A stretch of DNA of 64,000 nt from Bacillus atrophaeus (GTDB lineage: Bacteria > Bacillota > Bacilli > Bacillales > Bacillaceae), in contig NZ_LSBB01000020.1 in assembly GCF_001584335.1 (NCBI RefSeq), positions 868,001 through 932,000 on the forward strand. The letters are read 5' to 3'. Position 1 is the first letter of the stretch; every line of letters begins with the position of its first letter. The position numbers were made by a program, and so were the translations under genes. The notes beneath the pieces were generated by a model that saw only the letters and a list, made by a program, of their open reading frames with translations, made no database searches and had not been told where the DNA came from. Below are positions 20,801 to 32,800 of the stretch, piece by piece.

Positions 20801-23800
20801 ATGAGATGCCGTTAACGCCGAGCGGGAAAGTGAACCGGAAAGATCTGGAGTATCGGAAGATAGTTTTGGAGAGAAAGAAAACAAATCTTCTGCCGTTATC
20901 GGAAGTAGAGGATAAAGTGCACCGTATCTGGGAGGACATTCTCAAGGTCAGCGGGTTTGGAGCAGAAGACGGATTTTTCGATGTGGGAGGCGATTCTCTT
21001 CTTGCCGTGACTGCGGCTGAACGGATCAAAAAAGAATTGGATTTCGAGTTTAGTGTAACGGAACTATTTGAGTACTCCAACATCAGAGCAATCAGTCAAT
21101 ACATTATTGAATCCAAAAAGACGGATGCGGTCCATTCCTCATTTGACAAACAGCAGGAAATGAAAAGGGATGAAAAACAGCCGGAACAGCAAACGCTCCC
21201 GCCATATGCTGAAGACAGCGTGGCGATTGTGGGCATTTCATGTCAATTTCCGGGTGCGAAAAACCATCATGATTTTTGGACGAACCTAAAAGAGGGCAAG
21301 GAAAGCATTCAGTTCTTCTCAAAAGAGGAGCTGCGCACTTGCGGCGTGCCGGAAGAACTGATTCAACATCCTGACTATGTTCCTGCGCAATCCGCAATAG
21401 AAGGAAAAGACTTGTTCGACCCTGGTTTCTTTCAAATGTCTCCTAAAGATGCTGAATTTATGGACCCGCAGCTTCGGCTCTTATTGCAGCATTCTTGGAA
21501 AGCCATAGAGGATGCAGGCTATGTGTCTAAAGAGATTCCGGGTACAAGTGTGTATATGTCGGCAAGCAATAACTCGTACAGATCGTTATTGCCAGCGGAG
21601 TCAACAGAAGGGCACGAATCTCCTGACGGCTATGTGTCATGGGTGCTGGCCCAAAGCGGAACCATTCCAACGATGATTTCACATAAGCTCGGGTTAAAGG
21701 GACCCAGCTACTTTGTCCATGCCAACTGCTCTTCATCGTTAGTAGGGCTGTATCAAGCGTATAAAAGTATAACTTCAGGTGAAGCGAAATATGCTTTAGT
21801 CGGAGGAGCGACATTGCACGCGCAGTCAGGCATAGGTTATGTTCATCAAACTGGATTGAACTTTTCAAGTGACGGACATGTAAAGGCGTTTGATGCGTCT
21901 GCCGACGGAATGGCCGGAGGCGAAGGAGTGGCGGTCGTCCTGCTTAAAAAAGCCGCGGATGCGGTGAAAGACGGAGACCATATTTATGCCCTCATGAGGG
22001 GAATCGGTCTGAATAATGACGGAGCGGATAAAGTCGGTTTTTATGCACCGAGCGTAAAGGGGCAAACAGAAGTCATTCAGAACGTATTGGATGCAGCAAA
22101 TATTCATCCCGAAACGGTCAGCTATATTGAAGCACACGGGACAGGAACCAAATTAGGAGACCCGATTGAATTTTCCGCTTTGAATCAGGTTTATAAACAG
22201 TACACAGACAAAAAACAATTTTGCGGAATCGGTTCGGTGAAAACCAATATTGGACATTTGGACACAGCCGCAGGTCTAGCCGGCTGCATCAAGGTCGCCA
22301 TGAGCCTATACCACAATGAGCTTGCGCCATCCATCAACTACCGCGAGCCGAATCCGAACATCAATTTGGACGACTCTCCCTTTTATGTGGTCAAGGAAGG
22401 GAAGTCATTAGAAAAAAAGGAGACGGTACATCGTGCGGCTCTAAGTTCGTTTGGGCTTGGAGGAACTAACGCCCATGCCATTTTCGAACAATATGCCTCT
22501 TTCTCAGATGTCAGGGAGGAAAGTAAGGGAAATCCGCCGTACCTCATTCCTGTATCGGCCAAAAACAAAGAGCGCCTGCAAGCATACGCAAGAGAACTGC
22601 TGGCATTTATCAATCGGAAAGATCAAGTGCACATTTGTTTAGCAGATGTGGCGTACACATTCCAGATCGGCCGGGAAGCAATGGACAGCAGAGTCGTCTT
22701 TATGGCGAGTGATGTTGAAGAATGGAAACAGCAGCTGGAGAACTTTATAGATGGAAAGCTGCCGACAAAAGGCTGTTTTCAAGGAGAGAAGTCACGAATC
22801 AAAGATGCTGCGCCATGGCTGGAAGACGATGAAACACAAGAATTGATTTCATCATGGCTTTCCAAAGGCAAGCAGAAAAAGCTGGCCGAGATGTGGGCAG
22901 AGGGCCTTCATGTTGAATGGCGGAGGCTTTACCCGCATGCGAAGCCGCAGCGCATGAGTTTACCGACATATCCTTTTGCTGAAGAACGCTATTGGCCTGA
23001 AATCAGCGCCGCAGATGATAAACGATCGGCAGGACCATCTCTTTTGCATCCATTGGTGCACCATAATACTTCTGTTTTATCAGAGCAGCGGTTCAGTTCC
23101 ATCTTTACCGGGCAAGAATATTTTATTGCCGAGCATATCATTAAGGGAATGGCGATCGTGCCGGCGGCTGTCACGCTTGAAATGGCCAGAGCCGCTGTCG
23201 AACAAGGGCTGGATGATGTAAAAGAACAGCGGACCATCCGTCTTAAAAATGTGGTATGGGTTCGTCCGGTTGTAGCGGGGCATCAGCCGATCAAAGTCAA
23301 TATTGGACTTTATGATGAGGATGACGGGCAGATTCTCTATAGAATGTACGGCGAACCGGAAGACGCTGACACAGATCCTGTATTATACAGCCAGGGCATT
23401 GCGGAATTATGCCAGACAGATCATGTGACTGCGTTGGATCTTGCCGCTATAAAAAATCAATGTAATCAAGGCAGCATGGATACCGCGTTATTCTATGCGG
23501 GAATGATCGGAGCTGATTACGGGCCGGGATACAAAGCTGTAGAGACTGTTTATATGGGAGATGGCCAATTACTCGCCAAGTTATCTCTTCCGGACTCCGT
23601 CTCTCATACGCAAGACCAATATGTCCTTCATCCGAGTGTCATAGATGGAGCGTTACAGGCCGCTGAATATTTGCAAAATATCACCAGGGCCGGGCTTTCT
23701 GGCAGTGAGGAGGACTTCAAAGCAGCATTGCCGTTTGCTTTAGAGGAACTTGAAGTCATTCATCATTGCGTTCCTGATATGTGGGTTTATGTTCAATTCA

Positions 23801-26800
23801 ATGAGAAAAATAAACCGGGGGACTTAATACAGAAAGTCGATATTCATCTATGTGATGAGCATGGAACAGTTTGCGTACGTATAAAAGGATTTTCGACAAG
23901 AGTGATGGATGGGGATGCACCATCTGAAGCCGGTTCAGAAACCTTAATGCTTGAACCTGTTTGGAAAGAGCAAAACGCAGCCCCCGGCGCACAGGCTCAT
24001 GAATATGCGGAGCATCTTGTGTTCTTCTGCGAATATGACCAAGAAATCCGGGATCGCGTTGAAGCGGAAATGGGGCATGTTGTTTTCAATTTAGATGGAA
24101 GACCTGGTTCACTTGAGGAACGCTTCCATTCTTATACCGAACAAGTTTTTAAGAAGGTTCAAGCTATTTTTCAGAGTAAACCGCAAGGCAGCATTCTGGT
24201 TCAAATTGTCACCTCCTCAGAAGGCGAACAGCAATTGTTCTCCGGGATGACAGGACTGCTGAAAACAGCCGAGCTGGAACATGCCAGACTGACAGGCCAA
24301 ATGATTGAAATCAGCGATAAAGAAGGCTGGGAAAGCATTTCTGACAAACTGAAGGAAAATCAAACAAACCGCGGCGCACATATCAGATACAAAAACGGTA
24401 AGCGATATATCGCCGATTGGAATGAATTAGAACCTGCAAATCATGAAGCCGGACATCCGTGGAAAGACGATGGTGTTTATCTCATCACAGGCGGTGCGGG
24501 AGGCCTAGGCCTTATTTTCGCAAGAGAAATTGCCGAAAAGACGCAACATGCGTCATTCATTCTTACAGGCCGTTCACCGCTTGGAGAGAACAAAAAGAGA
24601 AAGCTTGAAGAAATTCGCAATATGGGAGCAAACGTTTCCTATAAACAAATGGATGTTACCGATAAAATCGGAGTCTATCAATTAATTAACGACATTCAGC
24701 AAGAGTACGGCCGTCTTAATGGCATTCTTCATAGCGCTGGAATCATTAAAGACAACTATATGATCAAGAAATCAGCAGAGGAACTGCATGCGGTGCTGTC
24801 ACCTAAGGTAAAAGGACTTGTTTACTTAGATGAGGCGAGTAAGGATATGGCTTTAGATGTCTTCATTCTCTTTTCATCTCTTTCTGGAAGCATAGGCAGC
24901 ATCGGGCAGTCGGATTACGCGGCGGCTAATGTATTTATGGATGCGTATGCCGGATATCGCAGGACGCTGGCTGATCTTGGGCAGCGGCACGGAAAGACCA
25001 TATCTGTGAACTGGCCATTATGGAAAGAGGGCGGCATGAAGGTCGATAGAGAAACAGAAGAAAGACTTGTGCAAATGGCCGGAGTCGTTCCTTTGGAAGC
25101 AGAAAAAGGCATAGGGGCGTTATACCAAGCGCTGAATTCCGAGATGAACCGGGTCATGGTCATCCAAGGCGATTTGCAGAAAATCAAGCAAAAACTTCTG
25201 CAAAAACAGGCTCCGGCTTCTGCTGAACAGAAGGTAACGGAAACTGTAGCTGAACCAATAAGAAGAATTGATACCGGCAGCTTGCTGGATAAAGTGAAAG
25301 CTGTTTTAAAACAAGAGGTAGCCAAATTACTAAAGGTGAAGATTGGAGATATTGATGACTATGCCGAGATGACGAAATATGGCTTCGATTCCATATCCAT
25401 GACGGAATTCACCAATCACTTAAACCGGAATTTTAAACTTGAACTGACGCCTACCATCTTCTTTGACCATCCGACGATTCATGAGTTTGGCAAACATTTG
25501 GCACAAGAATATGAAGCTGTATTTGCGGAAAAATTTACGGTGCGCGCCAAAACACAGTCTCGTATTCCGGCTGCAGATAAAAAAGAAGAACAAATTCAAG
25601 TTACAGCCAAAAAGCGACGTACACGGCAAGTGATCCTGCCGGAAACAATGCAGGGTGAATCTGCTCCTGAGCCAATCGCCATAGTAGGGATAAGCGGCAT
25701 TTTCCCAATGGCGAAAGATGTTGATGCGTACTGGCATAACCTGAAAGAAGGCAAGGACTGCATGACGGAAATACCGAAAGACCGCTGGGATTGGCGCGAG
25801 TACCAAGGAGATCCCGCCAAAGAGGCAAATAAAACAAACGTCAAATGGGGCGGTTTTATTGATGGAATCGGGGAATTTGATCCTTTATTCTTCGGTATTT
25901 CCCCGCGCGAAGCCGAGCAAATGGAGCCTCAGCAGCGTCTGTTATTGACGTATGCATGGAAGGCGATTGAAGATGCGGGGTATTCGGCGAAAAGTCTGTC
26001 AGGCACAAAAACAGGCGTATTCATCGGGACGGGCAATACAGGCTATGGTTCGCTTCTTTCAAAAGCAAACTCGGCAATAGACGGTTCTGCAGCGGCAAAC
26101 ACGAGTCCGTCAGTCGGTCCGAACCGGGTCAGCTATTTCCTTAATCTGCATGGCCCGAGTGAACCTATAGACACAGCGTGTTCGAGCTCATTAGTCGCCA
26201 TTCACCATGCGATCTCTTCTATCGAAGAGGGCACCTGTGACATGGCGTTAGCCGGCGGCGTAAATACCATTATCCTGCCGGAGGTTTATATCAGCTTTGA
26301 TAAAGCGGGAGCATTAAGCAAAGAAGGCAGATGCAAAACATTCTCAGATCAAGCTGATGGTTTTGCACACGGTGAAGGGGCCGGCATCCTGTTTCTGAAA
26401 AAATTAAAAGCAGCTGAAAAAGCGGGAGATCATATTTACGGAGTCATCAAAGGAAGCGCAGTGAATCACGGCGGCCGTGCTGCTTCTTTGACAACGCCTA
26501 ATCCGAAGGCACAGGCAGAAGTCATTCAGGCAGCATACAAAAAGGCGGGAATTGATCCGAAAACGGTAACTTACATTGAAGCGCACGGAACCGGAACGGA
26601 ACTGGGTGATCCGGTTGAAATTAACGGATTAAAGGCCGCTTTTAAAGCATTGGATATAAACAAAGGAGATTCGGCTGTCAATAGCAATTATTGCGGATTG
26701 GGTTCGGCGAAGACAAACATCGGGCACTTATCGCTTGCAGCCGGTGCAGCGGGCATTATCAAAATTTTGTTGCAGCTTAAGCACAAAACACTAGTGAAAA

Positions 26801-29800
26801 GTCTGCACTGCGAGTCTATCAATCCATACATTCAGCTGAAGGACAGTCCGTTTTATATCGTGCAGGAAACACGAGAGTGGAAAACGATACAAAACGAACA
26901 AGGTCAAGAGCAGCCGCGGCGTGCAGGCGTAAGCTCATTTGGCATCGGCGGTGTCAATGCCCATGTGGTCATCGAAGAATATGTTCCGAATTCCGCAAGA
27001 TCATCTGTTGAAACGCCGTACATCACTTCTCAAAATCCGGGAATCTTTGTGTTATCCGCGAAAAATGAAGTGCGGCTGAAAGAACATGCGAGGCAATTGG
27101 CAGATGCGATCGGTAAATCATACAAAGACGAAGATCTCATCAATATCGCTTACACTCTGCAAGCCGGGCGCGACGCAATGGAAGAACGGTTAGGGATTAT
27201 TGCCGGATCGGTTCAAGAATTGCAAGAAAAATTAAAAGAGTTTGCAGAAGGTCAAAGCAATGTAGAAGATTTGTATAGAGGCAAGATTGATAAAGGCACA
27301 TTACAAACGCTGACAACGGATGAAGAAATTCAAGAGGCCATTGAAAAATGGATGGAGCGCGGCAAGTTTGCCAAGCTGCTTGAGTTATGGGTGAAGGGAC
27401 TGGATGTCGACTGGACCAAGCTGTATGCCGATAATCAGCCGAAACGCATCAGTTTGCCGACCTATCCGTTTGCAAAAGATCGCTACTGGATTTCTGACAA
27501 TAGTGAAAAGAACAGAACCCTTGACTCAAACAAAAGAGCTTCTCATTCAGTCACTTCTGCTGTGTTACATCCATTAATGCATCAGAATACGTCGAATCTC
27601 ATGGAACAGCGGTTTAGTTCCATCTATACGGGAGAAGAATTTTTCCTTGCGGATCATGTTGTAAAAGGGCAGCGGATTTTACCGGGAGTGGCGCATCTTG
27701 AAATGGCGCGGGCTGCTATCGAACAGGCTGCAGAATTACAAGAAGGCCAGAACAGCATCAAGCTGAAAAATACGGTTTGGGTGCGGCCGATCGTTGTAGA
27801 AGATCAGCCGCTCAAGGTTCACATTGGGCTTAGTCCTGAAGATCATGGTGAGATCGCGTATGAAATTTACAGCAATCCAGAAGCCCCTGATGAAAAACCA
27901 GTCGTTTACAGTCAGGGCAGTGCTGTATTGAACCCTGATGCAGATGTGCCTGTCATTGATTTGCGTTCTCTGCAGGCGCAGTGCAATCAAAGTCAATTCA
28001 CTGTCAGCGAAGTATATGACACTTATAGAATGATAGGGTTTGACTATGGCCCGGCTTTTCGAGGGGTAGAGAGGGTTTACACAGGAGAAAATCTGGTATT
28101 GGCAAGACTATCGTTACACCCGGCTGTTTTGGATACGGTGAATCAATACGCAATGCATCCGGGTCTGATGGACTCCGCATTGCAGGCATCAAGCATTCTG
28201 ACAGGAGCCGGCGATAATCGGCTGATGCTGCCTTTTGCAGTCCAAGAACTTGAGGTCTTTGGGGCATGTTCTTCTGTTATGTGGGCATACGCCAGATACA
28301 GCAAAGACAGCAAAGCGACTGATAAGGTGCAGAAGCGGGATATCGATATTTGCGATGAAAACGGCAATGTTTGCGTACGGATGAAAGGATTGTCTTTCAG
28401 AGCAGCGGAAGGAGAAGCCGATGCAGCGGGGAATACGCAAACGAGGGAAACATTAATGCTGGAGCCCGGGTGGATACACCAGGATGCAGGAAAAGATGGC
28501 GACCCTGAATATGAACGGCATATCGTGATGGTTTGTGAAATGAACGGTATCTCAAAAGAAAGCATCGAAATGAGAATCAAAGGGGCGGAATGCATCGTAT
28601 TGGAGTCCGTTCACGAGGGATTGGCAGAGAGATTCCAAGAATATGCAGAGCAGGCATTTGAAACCATACAGGGCATTCTCAAAAGTAAGCCGAAAGGACA
28701 TGTATTGATTCAAACGCTTGCCGCTGCGCAAAGCAAACAGCAATTGTTCTCAGGCTTGACGGGGCTGCTTAAAACCGCCGGTCTGGAAAACTCAAAACTG
28801 AAAGGCCAAATGATCGAAATAGAGCCAAATGAAGAGATTGAAAGTATTGCAGAGAAAGTAAAAGAGAATAAAAGAAACGCAGAAGACCGGCATATCAAGT
28901 ATGAAAAGGGCAAACGTTATATTGCTGATTTAAGCGAAGTTAACGAAACCGATCGTGAAATAACAATGCCGTGGAAGGACAATGGCGTGTATCTCATCAC
29001 GGGTGGCGCAGGAGGACTTGGATTTATTTTTGCTAAAGAAATTGTGAGCCAAGTCAACCAGCCCGTGCTTATTCTCACAGGGCGGTCTGAGCTGAGTGCG
29101 GATAAGCACTCCCAGCTTAAAGAACTTCAACGCTCGGGTGCCCGGGCAGAGTACAGACAGATAGATGTGACGCAAAAGCTTGCTGTGGCAGATTTAATCA
29201 CAAGCATAACAGCGGATTATGGCGACCTGAATGGCATTATTCATAGCGCGGGTCTCATTAAAGATAATTATCTGATTACGAAAAACAAGGAAGAACTGCA
29301 GCAAGTACTGGCACCAAAGGTAAAAGGGCTTGTCAACGTGGATGAGGCAAGCGAGCATTTGGCGTTAGATTTCTTTATCCTCTTTTCCTCTATATCAGGT
29401 GTCGTCGGCAGCGCGGGCCAGGCGGATTATTCGATGGCTAATGCTTTTATGGACAGCTACGCCGCTTATCGCAACGCGCTTGTGACGTCCATGTACCGGC
29501 ACGGAAAAACCTTGTCGATCAATTGGCCGTTATGGAAAGAGGGCGGCATGCATGTAGATGAAGAAACAGAAAAGATGACATTGAAAAACACGGGTGTCAC
29601 TGCCATGCGGACTGAAACCGGTATTCAGGCGCTATATAAAGGCTTGGCCTATGGCACAAATAACGTCATTGTCATGGAAGGCATCAGAGACATCATGAAG
29701 GATAAGTTGTTTCAAAAGACGCCTTCTGCGGCCGAGCCGAAGGAAACAGTGCAGGAACCAGTGGACCCGGCAGCAGCAATCGAGGATGGAGCCTTGTCGA

Positions 29801-32800
29801 ATCAAATTGAGGAAGTTTTAAAGCAAGAGATATCTCAATTGCTTAAAATCAAACCTGAAGAGATTGATGCGGATGTTGAGTTTAATCAATATGGGTTTGA
29901 TTCCATCACGCTGACTGAATTTGCCAACAAGCTTAATGATGAGTACAAGCTGGATCTGACGCCTACGATTTTCTTTGAATATGCAACAGTCAATACCTTT
30001 GCAGCGTATTTGTCAGAAGAGTATTTGGATAAGTTTACAGCACAATTTGCAGCGGATGTGAAAGTTGAAAAACCTGTACAGTCTGTTGAAAAAAACATAG
30101 AAGGCAACAGATTCTCACACAAACAGCGGTTTGCAAAACAAACAGTTCCTCCTGTGCAAACAGTGGCTGACCAGGCACCTGAGCCTATTGCCATTGTAGG
30201 GATGAGCGGGGTTTTTCCGAAAGCAGAGGACGTTGAGGAATACTGGGCCAACCTGAAAGAAGGCGTAGATTGTATTACCGAAGTGCCGAAAGACCGCTGG
30301 GATTGGCGGGAGTTTTACGGAGATCCTTTAAAAGAAGCAAATAAAACGAATGTCAAATGGGGCGGATTTATTGACGGAGTCGCCGATTTTGATCCATTGT
30401 TCTTTGGCATTTCTCCATTGGAGGCTGAGCAGATGGAGCCTCAGCAGCGTCTATTACTGACCTATGCATGGAAAGCGATCGAAGAAGCGGGATATTCAGC
30501 TCAAAGCCTCTCAGGGTCAAAAACGGGCATTTTCATCGGTACAGGAAATACGGGATACAGCTCACTGCTGTCCAATGTAGAAATAGAAGGCTCATCTGCC
30601 GCTAACATGAGTCCTTCAGCAGGCCCGAACCGGGTCAGTTATTTATTAAATATTCATGGGCCGAGCGAACCCATTGATACGGCATGTTCAAGTTCCTTAG
30701 TCGCTATCCATCACGCAGTATGTGCGATTGAAGCCGGGAACTGCGAAATGGCGATCGCAGGGGGCGTCAATACAGTTGTAACGCCTCAAGGCCATATCGC
30801 CTATGATAAAGCCGGAGCGCTTAGCAAAGAAGGAAGATGCAAAACATTCTCAGATAAAGCAGATGGTTTTGCAGTCAGCGAAGGAGCAGGAATCCTATTT
30901 TTGAAAAAACTGAAAGCGGCTGAGCAGGCGGGGGACCATATTTACGGAGTCATTAAGGGAAGTGCGGTAAATCACGGCGGCCGCGCCAATTCTCTGACAA
31001 CCCCTAATCCGAAGGCACAAGCAGAAGTCGTAAAAACCGCATATACGAAGGCTGGCATTGACCCGAGAACCGTGACGTATATTGAAGCGCACGGAACAGG
31101 AACAGAGCTCGGGGATCCGGTGGAAATCAACGGATTGAAGGCCGCCTTTAAAGCGCTGTATGAGAAAACGGGAGACCCTTCTGTTCAAACGAGCCATTGC
31201 GGACTGGGGTCAGCAAAGACAAACATCGGGCATTTGTCGCTTGCGGCCGGTGTAGCGGGCGTCATCAAAATCTTGTTGCAGCTAAAGCACAAAACGCTTG
31301 TGAAGAGTCTCTACAGCGAGTCGGTCAATCCGTATATTAAGCTTGAAGACAGTCCGTTTTATATCGTGCAGGAATCAAGGGAATGGAAGGCGCTCAAAGA
31401 TGCAGAAGGCCGGGAATTGCCTCGCCGGGCAGGAGTAAGTTCATTTGGCATCGGAGGCGTAAATGCCCATGTGGTCATCGAGGAATATATTCCAAAAGAG
31501 ACCTCTCCGGCTGCTGAAGCGCCAGCTGTGTCATCTCAAAATCCAGGCATCTTTGTCTTGTCGGCAAAAGAAGAAGAACGTCTGAAAGAACAAGCGCAGC
31601 AATTATCAGAAGCTATCAGCAAGCAATCCTTTACAAACAGTGATCTCATTGATGTTGCGTACACGCTTCAAGCGGGACGTGATGAAATGGAGGAAAGGTT
31701 GGGGATCATCGCCGTCTCGGTTCAAGACTTGCAGGAAAAACTGAAAAAATTTATAACAGGCCAAACAAATGCGGAGGGCTTGTACAGAGGCAGAGTTGAC
31801 AAAAGAGCATTACAGACGCTGATGGCGGACGAAGAAACGCAGAAAGCCATGAAAAATGGATGGGAGCACAGGACTTACGCAAAGCTGCTTGAATTATGGG
31901 TGAAAGGAATGAAGATGGATTGGAACAGCCTGTATGGAGAGGATCAGCCGAAACGTCTCAGCCTCCCGACCTATCCATTTGCGAAAGAACGTTACTGGAT
32001 AACGGATATGAAAGAAAAAGATCAAACACATCAAATATCAATAAAAAGCGCCGGTGCAGCAGTCATCCACCCATTATTACAGGAGAACATATCCGACTTG
32101 TCAGAGCAGCGCTTCAGCTCAGTCTTTACCGGTCAGGAATATTTCTTTAAGGATCATATGGTGCAGGGCAGTCCGGTAATGCCGGGCGTGGCTTATCTGG
32201 AAATGGTGCACGCTGCCGTCACGCAGGCGGTCAGAGGGCTGAAAGATAAACAGTCTGTCATCCAGATAAAAAATGTCGTATGGATTCAGCCGATTGTATC
32301 AGACGGCCAGCCCGTTCAAGTCGACATCAGTCTCGACCCTCATCAGGACGGTGAGATTGCATTTGAAATCTATACTGATGGTGAAAAGAACGAACGACAT
32401 ATTCACAGCCAAGGCAGCGCAGTCATCTGCGGCGCTCAAGAAATGCCAAAGCTTGATATCGGCACTTTGCAGGCGCAATGCAATCAAAACACGATTTCAG
32501 CGGAACAGTGCTATGAGTTATTTAAGGCGATCGGCATAGATTATGGCCCGGGCCTTCAAGGAATCAAAAACTTATATATCGGCTGCAATCAAGCATTGGC
32601 GGAGCTTTCCTTGCCATCTTCGGTCTCTGGCACAACAGATCAATTCGTTCTTCATCCGAGCATGGCGGATTCTGCTTTACAAGCGTCGATCGGGTTAAAG
32701 CTGAATTCAGGTGACGATCAGCTTTCCTTGCCTTTCGCACTGCAAGAACTTGAAGTCTTTAGTAAATGTACGGGCCGAATGTGGGCGTCTGTCACATCTC

